From: Amycolatopsis keratiniphila subsp. keratiniphila
GTDB lineage: Bacteria > Actinomycetota > Actinomycetes > Mycobacteriales > Pseudonocardiaceae
DNA length: 64,000 bases
Assembly: GCF_001620365.2 (NCBI RefSeq)
Contig: NZ_LQMT02000022.1
Coordinates: 56,685 to 120,684, forward strand
Reading direction: 5' to 3'
Of this stretch, positions 9,805 through 20,657 are shown one piece after another (the stretch's first letter is position 1; each line of letters starts with the position of its first letter). The translations under genes and the position numbers were made by a program. The notes beneath the pieces were generated by a model. The model made no database searches. It worked only from the letters and a program-made list of their open reading frames with translations, and had not been told where the DNA came from.

Positions 9805-11013
9805 TCAGTCCAGGGTGAAGGGGTCGTACTTGATCCGCCCCAGGTCCTTGCCCGCGGCGAGCAGTTTCGCGATCGTCGCCCGGATCATCGACGGCGATCC
9901 GGCGACGTACACGTCGCGCTCCTTCCACGCCCCGCGCTGGGTGACCGCCGTGGCCAGCGTGCCGCGGTCGCCGCCGGTGATGGCGCCTTCCTCGGTCACC
10001 GGTGTCACCGTCAGCCAAGGGCAGGTGACGGCGAGCCCGCGGAGCTGGTCGAGGGCGTAGAGGTCTTCCGGACGGCGGCCGCCGAAGAACAGGTGCACCG
10101 GCGGATTGTTCTTCCAGCGCGACATGTCGTCGAGCAGGGCGAGCAGCGGCGCGACGCCGGTGCCACCGCCGATCATCAGCAGCGGACGGCTTTCCGTGTG
10201 GTTCACCGAAAGCGCGCCGAGCGACGGGCCGAGGCGCCAGACGTCGCCGAACCGGGTGTGGTGGACGATCGCGCGCGAGACCCAGCCACCGCGCACGGCA
10301 TGCACGTGGAACTCCATCGTCCCGTCGTCGTGCGGAGCGGTGGCGGGTGAGAAGTACCGCCACATCCGCGGTCGTTGCGGGACCTCGACGCTGACGTAGC
10401 CGCCGGCCCGGTACGGGAGGGGCTGATCGGTGCGCACCTTGACGATGGCGACGTCACGGGACACGACGCGGTGTTCGATGACGGTCGCCTTCCACCACGC
10501 CGGCCCGGTCTCCTTGCCGGCGGCCTCGCGCATGCTCTTCGAAATGACGCCGTACGCGGTGACCCAGGCGTCTTCCACCTCGGGAGTCCAGTCGTCCTTC
10601 AAGAACCTCTTCAGCGCGGCGATCAGCGCGACGCCGACGGCGTCGTAATGGCGGCCGAGGACGTCGAACTTCCGGTGATCCCGGCCGAGCTGGCCGAGGA
10701 ACGTGGCCAGTTCGTCGGGCCGGTCCACCATCTGCACGACGTAGACGAGGGCGCGCAGCAAACGATTTCGCTGCGTGGCCATGTTGATCGGGAACAGCGC
10801 CCTGGCGTCGGGCGAAACGGCGAAGAGTGCCCCGTAGAAGTATTGGGACAACTCCTCGGACTTCGTTTCGACGGCGGCGAAACTCTCCCTGATGAGCTTG
10901 GCCAGCTGCACGGACTTGTCCGCCGTCGGCGTCTCGATCAAGGGCGGGACGGGAACCGGTGAAGATCTGGACGAACCGGGTGGATGCTCGTACTTCACTG
11001 TTTCGGCAGTCAT
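9805..11013 (-). CDS. Flavohemoprotein (globin plus ferredoxin reductase), copy 1
   Basis: A 402-residue protein with a globin domain (about 35-165, proximal His113 in LGRDHRKF), an FAD domain with the flavin motif RYFS (219-222) and an NAD(P)H domain with MIGGGTGVAPL (about 280-290). This is the flavohemoglobin layout, which detoxifies nitric oxide as an NO dioxygenase or reduces haem-bound ligands. The ATG at 11,013 gives the same length as the paralogue upstream at 12,492. A longer start at 11,046 has a closer GGAG. The ~30-residue Pro-rich N-terminal extension is unusual for Hmp. Confidence 0.9.
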   Translation of the reverse strand: MTAETVKYEHPPGSSRSSPVPVPPLIETPTADKSVQLAKLIRESFAAVETKSEELSQYFYGALFAVSPDARALFPINMATQRNRLLRALVYVVQMVDRPDELATFLGQLGRDHRKFDVLGRHYDAVGVALIAALKRFLKDDWTPEVEDAWVTAYGVISKSMREAAGKETGPAWWKATVIEHRVVSRDVAIVKVRTDQPLPYRAGGYVSVEVPQRPRMWRYFSPATAPHDDGTMEFHVHAVRGGWVSRAIVHHTRFGDVWRLGPSLGALSVNHTESRPLLMIGGGTGVAPLLALLDDMSRWKNNPPVHLFFGGRRPEDLYALDQLRGLAVTCPWLTVTPVTEEGAITGGDRGTLATAVTQRGAWKERDVYVAGSPSMIRATIAKLLAAGKDLGRIKYDPFTLD

Positions 11014-11286
11014 GGGTGAACGATTTTCTCCAGTTGGATCGGGCATATTCTCCAGACCCGATGTCATCGTGCTCGTGTTCCCCCGAGGGTTCCCGACTGT
11101 ATGCCCGAAAGTCGCGAAAGGACCCGATAACGTTTGTTTCCCGCTCGATCGGAGCAAACGATATACGCGCCGTCAACCCCGTCTGGCACTAAGTAAAGGA
11201 AAGCGTGATCGGCCGATCGGGTGGGTTTTTCGCCGTGATTACGAGATCACGTAACGCGGCTGAACACCATTGTGGAATCGAATTGC
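11014..11286. other. 273-bp gap between the flavohemoprotein genes
   Basis: This gap is large enough for copy 1 to have its own promoter. It contains the palindrome GATCGGCCGATC (11,207-11,218), followed on the plus strand by a T-rich stretch. No open frame or RNA gene is convincing. Confidence 0.4.
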
Positions 11287-12492
11287 CTAGTCGATGGTGA
11301 ACGGGTCGTACGCGATCTGGTCGAGCGCGCTGCCCGCGACCAGCATCCGTGACACCGTCGCCCGGATCATCGCGGGCGAACCGGCGACGAGGATCCGGTG
11401 GCCCGGCCAGGACCCTTGCTGCGTAACGGCTTCCGCGAGCGTGCCCTGGACGCAGCCGGGGGCTTCTTCGCCGTGCTCGACCACCGGGGTCACGGTGAGC
11501 CACGGGTTGGTGGCCGCGAGAGCACGCAACTCGTCGAGGTCGTAGAGGTCCTCACGCGACGGTCCGCCGTAGAACAACTGGACCTTCGGGTTCTCGCCCC
11601 ACTGCGCGAGGTCGTCCAGAATGGCGCGCAGCGGCGCGATGCCGGTGCCGCCCGCGATCATCAGGACACCGCGGCCGTCGGTGCGGTCGACCGAAAGCCT
11701 GCCGAGCGGCGGCCCGAGCCGCCAGACGTCGCCGGGCTGCGTGTGGCTCACGATGGCGCGCGACACCCAGCCGCCGTCGACCGCGCGCACGTGGAACTCG
11801 ATGCCGCCGTCCTCGCGCGGCGCGTTCGCCGGCGAAAGGTAGCGCCAGAGCCTCGGCCGCTGCGGTACTTCGACGCTCATGTACTGACCGGGCTGGTACG
11901 GCACCGGGAATTCGGGCTGGACGCGGACCAGGGCGAGATCCCAGGTGAGCCGCCGGTGTTCGAGGACGGTCGCCGACCACGACGCCGGGTTGACGTCGGC
12001 CGCGGCGGCCTCCTGCATCGCGCGGGCGACGATGGTGAAGGCCTCCGCCCAGGCCCGTTCGACCTCGGGGGTCCAGTCCGGACCGAGGTGGTTCTTGAGC
12101 GACGCGAGCAGTGCGGTGCCGACGGCCTCGTAGTGCCGCGGGATGACGCCGAACTTGCGGTGGTCGCGGCCGAGCTGGGTCAGGAACGGGACGAGGTCGT
12201 CCGGCCGGTCGACCATCTGCACGATGTGGACCAGTGCGCGGACCAGTCTGCCGCGCTGGACCTCCATGTTGATCGGGAAGAAGTCGCGGGTGGCGGGCGC
12301 CAGGGTGAACAGCATCCCGTAGAAGAACTGGGAGATCTCCGGAATGAAGGGTTCCGACTTCGCCCAGGTGTCCCGGATGAGCCGCACCATCGCGGTGACC
12401 GCGGGCGGGGCTTCGCGCGGCGCCGAAGACCGCGGGACCGGGCTGACCGCGTCGGCCGTCACGGGCTGGGAGTCGCTGATCGGGAAGCGCAT
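11287..12492 (-). CDS. Flavohemoprotein, copy 2
   Basis: A 401-residue paralogue of the protein at 9,805, with the same three domains: globin (proximal His111 in LGRDHRKF), FAD domain (RYLSPA) and NAD(P)H domain (MIAGGTGIAPL). The two align over their full length, including the endings KYDPFTLD and AYDPFTID, so this is a tandem duplication with moderate divergence. It is divergent from the marR-type gene at 12,764, whose tandem operators lie in the shared promoter region and may control it. NO detoxification is the likely role; different ligands for the two copies are possible. Confidence 0.9.
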   Translation of the reverse strand: MRFPISDSQPVTADAVSPVPRSSAPREAPPAVTAMVRLIRDTWAKSEPFIPEISQFFYGMLFTLAPATRDFFPINMEVQRGRLVRALVHIVQMVDRPDDLVPFLTQLGRDHRKFGVIPRHYEAVGTALLASLKNHLGPDWTPEVERAWAEAFTIVARAMQEAAAADVNPASWSATVLEHRRLTWDLALVRVQPEFPVPYQPGQYMSVEVPQRPRLWRYLSPANAPREDGGIEFHVRAVDGGWVSRAIVSHTQPGDVWRLGPPLGRLSVDRTDGRGVLMIAGGTGIAPLRAILDDLAQWGENPKVQLFYGGPSREDLYDLDELRALAATNPWLTVTPVVEHGEEAPGCVQGTLAEAVTQQGSWPGHRILVAGSPAMIRATVSRMLVAGSALDQIAYDPFTID

Positions 12493-12703
12493 ACCGGAAG
12501 ACAGTTCCCCAGGTTCACGAACGAGGGTCCACTGGAGAAGAATTCACGGATCATTCACCTCTCCGGTCAGTGGCTGTCGGGCCGGTCGGCTGAATTCCGG
12601 CTCGTTCGCGAGACTAGCCGCCGAGAGACCTTTTGCCCGCATCGTTGCTCCGGACGGGTGTACTCGAAACCGGTCGGCAGTGGGCGATCTCACGAGGTAA
12701 ATA

Positions 12704-12747
12704 GTTGTCTTACGCAAGTGTCGCCGAATAAAGTTGTACTGTACAAG
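12704..12747 (+). promoter_or_regulatory. Tandem operators for the MarR-family regulator
   Basis: GTTGTACTGTACAAG (12,733-12,747), with perfect TTGTAC/GTACAA arms, and a weaker related site GTTGTCTTACGCAAG (12,704-12,718). The centres are 29 bp apart, close to three helical turns. The stronger one ends 16 bases before the start codon. Autoregulation is the likely use. Confidence 0.6.
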
Positions 12748-12763
12748 TAGCCAGGAGGGACCG

Positions 12764-13228
12764 ATGAGCTCCGCGGACGACGCCAGGGTCGAGCTGATGC
12801 GTGAGCTGAAGGCCGCCTCCCAGCTGCAGCACGCCTGGATAATGCAGGCGTGGCAGGACGACCCCGGGCTGCATCCGGCGGCCGCGATGCTGCTGTCGGA
12901 TCTGGCGAAGCACGGTGAGGCGCGGCCGTCCGAATTGGCCAAACGACGCTTTGTGGACCTTTCGGTCATAAGTCGTCAAATCTCCCAGCTGTCCGCGGCG
13001 GGCATGGTCGACCGCCGTCCGGCACCCGAAGACGGCCGCGCGTCGATCATCAGCATCTCCGAACGCGGACGCGTGGAGCTGGGCCGGCGGCGGGCCGGTT
13101 ATCTGGAGTTCATGGAGCGTGCGCTCGGTGACTGGGACGACGAAAAGGTGCTCGAACTGACCACGCGCCTGGCGGAGATGAACGCCGATGTCCGCGCCGC
13201 CCTGTCCGTGCGGACCTGCGACGTCTGA
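12764..13228 (+). CDS. MarR-family transcriptional regulator
   Basis: A 154-residue winged-helix dimer. The recognition region is DLSVISRQISQLSAAGMVDR, and the wing is PEDGRASIISISERGR; both are typical of MarR. The ATG at 12,764 has AGGAGGGA seven bases upstream. Tandem palindromes cover the promoter. It is divergent from a flavohemoprotein gene and upstream of an MFS exporter, so stress- or drug-responsive control of one or both is plausible. No ligand can be read from the sequence. Confidence 0.9.
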   Translation: MSSADDARVELMRELKAASQLQHAWIMQAWQDDPGLHPAAAMLLSDLAKHGEARPSELAKRRFVDLSVISRQISQLSAAGMVDRRPAPEDGRASIISISERGRVELGRRRAGYLEFMERALGDWDDEKVLELTTRLAEMNADVRAALSVRTCDV

Positions 13229-13303
13229 CCGGGGCCGTTACTACCCGCCGGTCTTGACTGAACGGACCTTTCGTAGCGCCGTGACGCCGGTAGCGTCGTA
13301 TCA

Positions 13304-14503
13304 GTGCGTAACCGGGTCGCATTGCTGGTCGCCTTGGGAATCGACAACTTCGGCTCGGGACTGTTCCTCCCGCTCGGGCTGGTCTTCGTCGTCCGTGTGG
13401 TGGGTCTCCCGCTCGCTCAGGCGGGGGGTGCGGTCACTCTCGGTGCACTGGCAGGCCTGCTCGTCCCCGCGTTCGCCGGGCGGCTCGTCGACCTGATCGG
13501 CCCGCGGACGGTGATGATCTGTGCCCACGTCCTGCAGGCCGCCGGGGTGAGCGCCTTCCTGCTGGCCGGTGGGTTCGCCGGGGTCGTCGGCGCGTCGGTC
13601 ATGCTCGCGGCCGGGCAGCAGCTGTTCTACAGCTCGCAGTTCTCACTCATCGCCGACGTCGCCGGCGAAGGACCGAAGGATCGGCCGTTCGCCGAAGCCG
13701 CGATGGTCCGCTCCGCGGGCTTCGGGCTGGGCGGGCTCGCGGCGGCGGGGCTGCTCGTGTGGATCGGGCGCGACGGCCTCTACGTCGTCGTGATGCTGGA
13801 CGTCGCGACCTTCGTCATCGCCGCGGCCATCCTTTCGACGCTCGTCACGCCGGTCCCCCGGCACCTGCCGCGGTGCTCGGCGTCCGCGCGGGTCTGGCGG
13901 AACCGCCCGTATCTGGCGCTCATCGTGTTCAGCGGCCTCTTCGCGCTCACGATGGACTTCTTCCTCATCGGGATGCCGGTGTACATCTTCAACGCGTTGC
14001 AGGGGCCCCGATGGCTTCCCGGTGCGATCATCGCGCTGCTCACCGTCGTCACCGGTCTGGGTGGAGTCGTCGGGCTGCGGCTGACCAGGAAGCTGACCCG
14101 GATCGCCGCGATGCGCGTGGGTTCGGCGTTGTTCGCGGTGTGGTGCCTGGCTTGCCTGATGGTGGTGTTCGTGCCGAAGGTCTTCCAGCCGGTTTACCTG
14201 CTCGGCGCGACCCTCGTGCTGGCCGCGGGCGATCTCGCCTTCGGCCCGCGCTCCGGGGCGCTCGCCGAAGCGGCGGCGCCACCGGAGGCCCGGGGCCGGT
14301 ATCTGGCGGCCTTCCAATACGCGTTCACGCTCGCCGCGGTGATCGCTCCGGCCGTCGTCGCGCTGTTCTCCGTGGCAGTCTGGATCCCGTGGGTGCTCGT
14401 GGCCGCGTGCGCCTGCACGGCCGTCGTCGGCCTCGGCCAGGTGGGTCCGCGCCTGCCCGCGGAGGCCGTCTCGCCGACGGGTAGCCGAAATTTTCAGAGT
14501 TGA
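13304..14503 (+). CDS. MFS transporter
   Basis: A 399-residue integral membrane protein with about 12 hydrophobic segments and the MFS cytoplasmic loop FAGRLVDLIGPRTVM. It is probably an efflux or sugar/drug exporter, but the substrate cannot be inferred. The GTG at 13,304 has no ribosome binding site; TAGCGT (13,291-13,296) lies seven bases upstream, so the mRNA is probably leaderless. Its stop codon lies inside the HAIR element of clpB. The MarR gene 75 bp upstream could control it. Confidence 0.85.
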   Translation: MRNRVALLVALGIDNFGSGLFLPLGLVFVVRVVGLPLAQAGGAVTLGALAGLLVPAFAGRLVDLIGPRTVMICAHVLQAAGVSAFLLAGGFAGVVGASVMLAAGQQLFYSSQFSLIADVAGEGPKDRPFAEAAMVRSAGFGLGGLAAAGLLVWIGRDGLYVVVMLDVATFVIAAAILSTLVTPVPRHLPRCSASARVWRNRPYLALIVFSGLFALTMDFFLIGMPVYIFNALQGPRWLPGAIIALLTVVTGLGGVVGLRLTRKLTRIAAMRVGSALFAVWCLACLMVVFVPKVFQPVYLLGATLVLAAGDLAFGPRSGALAEAAAPPEARGRYLAAFQYAFTLAAVIAPAVVALFSVAVWIPWVLVAACACTAVVGLGQVGPRLPAEAVSPTGSRNFQS

Positions 14504-14519
14504 GCGGAACAGACTCAAC
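14499..14519 (+). promoter_or_regulatory. HAIR element (HspR operator) before clpB
   Basis: GTTGAGC, seven bases, ACTCAAC. It is close to the HspR consensus and 56 bp before the clpB start. It overlaps the stop codon of the upstream MFS gene. Confidence 0.82.
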
Positions 14520-14575
14520 TTATCTGACGTTGTACCTGTCGACAGTATTTCGCAGGACCTAGTACGAGGTGAGGG

Positions 14576-17173
<2,598 letters not shown>

Positions 17174-17232
17174 GGCCTCGTGAGTGGCGAGGGCGGACGC
17201 CGCTCGGCAGGGCTCGGCTGCCGCCGCGGTGG

Positions 17233-17285
17233 GTTGCGAAAGCCACTTTCGCAACCTTCAACGTTGCGAAAGTGGCTTTCGCAAC
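17233..17285. repeat. Long palindrome, GTTGCGAAAG family, copy 2
   Basis: Two 23-base arms (17,233-17,255 and 17,263-17,285) pair perfectly around CTTCAAC. Each arm is a 10-bp hairpin, with loop CCA on the left and TGG on the right. Arms and loop are identical to the copy at 32,215-32,267. It lies about 60 bp after clpB and may end its transcription. Confidence 0.88.
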
Positions 17286-17324
17286 GTCGGCCGCGACCGG
17301 GCCCCGGTGCCGCCCTGGCGATCA

Positions 17325-17379
17325 TGTCGCGAAAGCCACTTTCGAGACGTCTGATGTCCCGAAAGTGGCTTTCGCGACA
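17325..17379. repeat. Long palindrome, diverged GTCGCGAAAG member
   Basis: TGTCGCGAAAGCCACTTTCG pairs with its reverse complement at 17,360-17,379. The inner part has a few mismatches. It has the same core (GAAAG-CCA-CTTTC and GAAAG-TGG-CTTTC) as the neighbouring copy but different outer bases, so it is an independent or diverged member. Confidence 0.8.
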
Positions 17380-17681
17380 GACCTCCACAACCTTCACGGA
17401 CAGTGAGCTGGGGACCGGTAGCAGCCGGAAGCCGGTACTAGCCAAGACAGCCTTGCTAGTACCCGAAACGCCACTCACGACCGCCGGTCACGTGGCGAAA
17501 GCGTCCTTCACCGCGTCTCGTGCGGGTATGGCTCCTTTCAGCCCGTTTGCCTCCACCCCCGCCGGGGAACACAGCACACAAGATCTATTAACACCTTGTG
17601 GGGAATTAACCGGTGGGGCGCAACCTCGTCGGCGGACGACACGTCTACTGGACGGTGGGTCACCCGGATACAGGGAGGCGA

Positions 17682-18332
17682 ATGACCATGGTTCGTTCGA
17701 AGTTGATCTCCATCGGCGGTCTCGTCGCGGGTACCGCCGGGTTGTTGCTGTTCAGCGCGTGCGGTGCGGAGAACGTGCCCGTCGCCCAGAACACGTCCGC
17801 GTCACCGTCGAGTTCGGTGCCGGACACCTCGGCGGCGCCCAGCGCGACCTCTTCGGCTTCGTCCCCGGCTCCGCAGCCCGTCCAGCCGCCGGCGCAGGCG
17901 CCGAAGAACGACGGGCTCTGCAAGGCCGGCGACGTCAAACTGTCCCTCCAGGACAGTGACGCCGCCGCGGGCACGGTGTACCGGAAGCTCGTCATCACCA
18001 ATACGAGTGGGAACTCGTGCACCATCCAGGGCTTCCCCGGCGTCTCCTACGTGACGGGCGCCGACGGTCACCAGGTCGGCGAGGCCGCGTACCGCGACGG
18101 CACCAAGGGCGGTCCGGTCCAGCTGGCCAACGGCGAGAGCGCGATCGCCGACGTCGGTTTCGTGAACGTCCGCAACTATCCCGAGGAAGTCTGCAAGCCG
18201 GTCGAGACCAGGGGCCTGCGGGTGTACCTGCCGCAGGAGACGGCGTCGAACTTCCTCGCGGTGCAGGGACTCGGCTGCACCGGCAAGATCTCGGGCAACC
18301 AGCTGACCGTCAAGACCGTCCACAAGGGCTAG
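17682..18332 (+). CDS. DUF4232-type secreted lipoprotein
   Basis: A 216-residue predicted lipoprotein. The leader ends in FSACG with the lipidated Cys, followed by a Ser/Pro/Ala-rich linker and a globular domain (about 85-216) with four Cys (for example NSCTIQGFPGVSYV and LGCTGKI). This matches the DUF4232 family, which is widespread in actinobacteria without a known function. The ATG at 17,682 has AGGGAGGC just upstream; the ATG at 17,688 is also possible. It is convergent with, and overlaps by 4 bp, the gene at 18,329. Confidence 0.8.
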   Translation: MTMVRSKLISIGGLVAGTAGLLLFSACGAENVPVAQNTSASPSSSVPDTSAAPSATSSASSPAPQPVQPPAQAPKNDGLCKAGDVKLSLQDSDAAAGTVYRKLVITNTSGNSCTIQGFPGVSYVTGADGHQVGEAAYRDGTKGGPVQLANGESAIADVGFVNVRNYPEEVCKPVETRGLRVYLPQETASNFLAVQGLGCTGKISGNQLTVKTVHKG

Positions 18333-18766
18333 AGCTGCGTGCAGAGCTGTTCGGCCTGCGCGAGGTGCCGCTGCCCCGAGATCTGGTTGAAGTGGAGGCT
18401 GAACACCATCCGGCTGACGCCGTCGATGTGGTCGGCCAGCGGCCGGTAGGTGTCGTTGGCGGCGGCCGCCGCGGCGGAGAGTTCGCGTGCGGCCGTCATC
18501 CGGTGCAGGACCTCGGGCGCCAGCACGGCCACGGTCCGCTCGCCGGGCGCGGAGTCGGTGGTGTCGGGGATCGTGCCGACCCTGGCCAGCGCCGAACAGG
18601 CCGCCTGCGCGTCTTCGAGCGCCCCCGCGTTGACGCCGGAGAGCGCCCACAGCATGCCGATCACGCCGCCACCGATCACGAAACCGACGACGGCGGTGAG
18701 TACCTGCGGGCGTCTGGAAGGTTCTGTCGTCCCCACGCCGGCCTCCGGCACCAGTGTCTGCTGCAT
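18329..18766 (-). CDS. Small single-span membrane protein, unknown function
   Basis: A 145-residue protein with one transmembrane helix (VLTAVVGFVIGGGVIGMLWAL, about residues 23-43) and an extracytoplasmic helical domain with two Cys, the last near the C terminus. The ATG at 18,766 is preferred over one at 18,784 because GGGGAGG lies six bases before it. No named family was recognised. The gene is on the same strand as, and downstream of, an MFS exporter gene, with a 61-bp gap. Confidence 0.65.
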   Translation of the reverse strand: MQQTLVPEAGVGTTEPSRRPQVLTAVVGFVIGGGVIGMLWALSGVNAGALEDAQAACSALARVGTIPDTTDSAPGERTVAVLAPEVLHRMTAARELSAAAAAANDTYRPLADHIDGVSRMVFSLHFNQISGQRHLAQAEQLCTQL

Positions 18767-18827
18767 CGCGGACCTCCCCGTCACCCGTGGCGGTGATGGG
18801 CTATTTCAGCACCAAAGACCTTGGTTT

Positions 18828-20087
18828 TCACCGGTCTTGGTGGAGAACCCGCTCCTCCGTGGCCGATTCGTCATCGAAGGCGCCGGGCCGTAACGAGACG
18901 AACGCGAAACCGGCTACGCCGAACAGCAGCAGCCCGGACGTGAGGAACGTCCGGGCCGGGGAACCGAGGGCGTGGGTGAGGACGCCGCCGAGCAGGGCCC
19001 CGATCGGGATCGCGCCCCAGACGACGGTGCGCCACACGCCCAGCACCCGGCCGAGCAGGTCGCCGGGGACGAGGGTGTGCCGCGCCGTCCCGAGCACGAT
19101 GTTCACCGCGACGACGGCCGCCGCGAACAGGCCGAACAGCGCCGCCCCGGCCACCGGCGAACTCGTCAGGCCCATACCGGTGAACGCCGCGCCGCAGCAG
19201 GCCGTGCCGCCGAGGAGCACCGCTCGACGGCTGAACGCCTTCACCAGCCGCGGAGCGAGGGCAGCGCCGAGCAGGCCGCCGATACCGCCGACGAACGCGA
19301 AGAGCCCGAAGGCCGCTTCGCTGAGGCCCAGGTACTCGATCGCGTACAGCACCAGCTGCGCCTGCGCGAGTTCGCTGACCAGGCTGATCGCCCCGGCGAG
19401 GACCACCAGGCGCAGCACCAGCCGGCTCCGCTTCAGCCAGCGGAAACCCTCCGCCAGTTCGGTGCGGAGGTCGGTGGTGGCGCGCTCGGCGGTTCGCGGC
19501 CGGTAACTCCCGGCGAGGCCGATGAGCACGACCGCCGCGATCGCGAAGCCCACCGAGTTGAGTAAGAACGGGAAGGTCGCGAAGAGCGCGAAGGTGGCGC
19601 TGCCGACCGGCCCGCCGAGGAAGGTCTGGCCGACGATCTCGGTGGCCTGGAGCTTGCTGTTCGCGCTGTCGAGCGAGCCCTCGCCTACGACCGCCGGGAT
19701 GAGCACGTTCGCGGCGCTGTCGGCGACCACTTCCGCGAAACCGATGAGCAGGGCGGCGGCGTAGACCATCCAGATCGTCACGCCGCCCGCGGCGACCAGC
19801 GCGGCCGTCCCGCCGACGACCACCGCCCGGGCGCCGTTCGCGAGGATCATCGCCCTTCGCCGGTCGACGCGGTCCAGCAGCGCGCCCGCTGGGAGCGCGA
19901 ACAGCAGCCACGGCAGGAACTGGGTCGCCGAAAGCCCGGCGATGAGCAGCGGATCCCGGGTCAGGGTGACCGCGAGCAGCGGGAAAGCGACCTTGCCGAT
20001 ACCGTCGCCGAGGTTCGACGCCGCGCTGGACGCGAGCAGCCAGCGCAATCGCCGGTCACCCCTCCCGCGTGCCGCCGATCCGGCCAT
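18828..20087 (-). CDS. MFS transporter, EntS-like (MFS_3)
   Basis: A 419-residue membrane protein with about 12 hydrophobic segments. The motif between helices 2 and 3, PAGALLDRVDRRRAMI, and the overall pattern match the MFS_3 / enterobactin-exporter-like subfamily, often encoded as general exporters. No siderophore or antibiotic genes are next to it, so the substrate is unknown. It is not closely similar to the MFS protein at 13,304. Confidence 0.85.
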   Translation of the reverse strand: MAGSAARGRGDRRLRWLLASSAASNLGDGIGKVAFPLLAVTLTRDPLLIAGLSATQFLPWLLFALPAGALLDRVDRRRAMILANGARAVVVGGTAALVAAGGVTIWMVYAAALLIGFAEVVADSAANVLIPAVVGEGSLDSANSKLQATEIVGQTFLGGPVGSATFALFATFPFLLNSVGFAIAAVVLIGLAGSYRPRTAERATTDLRTELAEGFRWLKRSRLVLRLVVLAGAISLVSELAQAQLVLYAIEYLGLSEAAFGLFAFVGGIGGLLGAALAPRLVKAFSRRAVLLGGTACCGAAFTGMGLTSSPVAGAALFGLFAAAVVAVNIVLGTARHTLVPGDLLGRVLGVWRTVVWGAIPIGALLGGVLTHALGSPARTFLTSGLLLFGVAGFAFVSLRPGAFDDESATEERVLHQDR

Positions 20088-20195
20088 GTCCGCCTCCCCA
20101 GGCCTTCGCCGGCACCGGCCGGCGACAACGTGTCGAAGAGTTTAGCCGGGGCTGTCGCCCAAAGTGGCTGGGTTGTTACACCGAGTTAAGAATTC

Positions 20196-20214
20196 GGAGC
20201 ACCCGTGGTGCTCC
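20196..20214 (-). terminator. Hairpin after the metallopeptidase gene
   Basis: GGAGCACC-CGT-GGTGCTCC, a perfect 8-bp stem. On the minus strand it lies about 90 bp past the stop of the metallopeptidase gene and is followed by GAATTCTTAAC. A role as terminator is plausible but the T content is modest. Confidence 0.45.
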
Positions 20215-20302
20215 ACGCACAAAAATCACCGACCATGCCGCCTTCGGCGCGGAATCCGTCGCGGAGGAGCAAGGGACCTTTGCTACCACCTCGGGCGGCG
20301 GC

Positions 20303-20653
20303 TCAGCCCCACCCGAGTTCGTGCAACCGCTCGTCGTCGATGCCGAAATGGTGGCCGACCTCGTGGACCACCGTGATCAGCACCTCCTCGACGACGTCCT
20401 CCTCGGTGTCGCACATCTGCAGCAGCGGGCGCCGGTAGATCGAGATCCGGTCGGGCAGCACCCCTCCGTACTCGTGGGTCCGCTCGGTCAACGCGACCCC
20501 GTGATAGAGCCCGAGGATCGTGGGCGACTCCTCGTTGAACTCCTCCACGAGCACCACGACGTTGTCCATGGCGTCCGCGAATTCGGGTGGGAGCTCGTCC
20601 AGTGCCTCCGAAACCAGCTCTTCGAAACGTTGCTGGGTCATCTCGACGGGCAC
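20303..20653 (-). CDS. Minimal zincin-like metallopeptidase
   Basis: A 116-residue cytoplasmic protein of the family of short bacterial zincins (Pfam 'Zincin_1' type, mycobacterial Rv3836-like). The active-site motif HEVGHHFGI (about 97-105) contains HExxH with the third ligand probably the Asp/His region after it. The GTG at 20,653 is nine bases after GGAGG. It lies 4 bp after the septum-formation-type gene, and serS lies nearby, an order known from mycobacteria (Rv3834c-Rv3835-Rv3836). The substrate is not known. Confidence 0.85.
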   Translation of the reverse strand: MPVEMTQQRFEELVSEALDELPPEFADAMDNVVVLVEEFNEESPTILGLYHGVALTERTHEYGGVLPDRISIYRRPLLQMCDTEEDVVEEVLITVVHEVGHHFGIDDERLHELGWG

Positions 20654-20657
20654 CTGA

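Larger units (their letters stand above)
17174..17681. other. 508-bp intergenic region with palindromes and a possible promoter
   Basis: No convincing gene is present. The left half holds two long palindromes (17,233-17,285 and 17,325-17,379). At about 17,490-17,513 there is a single half-unit, GGCGAAAG-CGT-CCTTCACC, like those at 1-88. The stretch 17,580-17,615 is unusually AT-rich (AGATCTATTAACACC) and is the best candidate for the promoter of the lipoprotein gene at 17,682. Confidence 0.6.

Noticed and set aside
17174..17681. tRNA or small RNA gene in the long gap after clpB
   Set aside because: No T-loop or acceptor-stem pattern was found; the secondary structure is explained by the palindromes.
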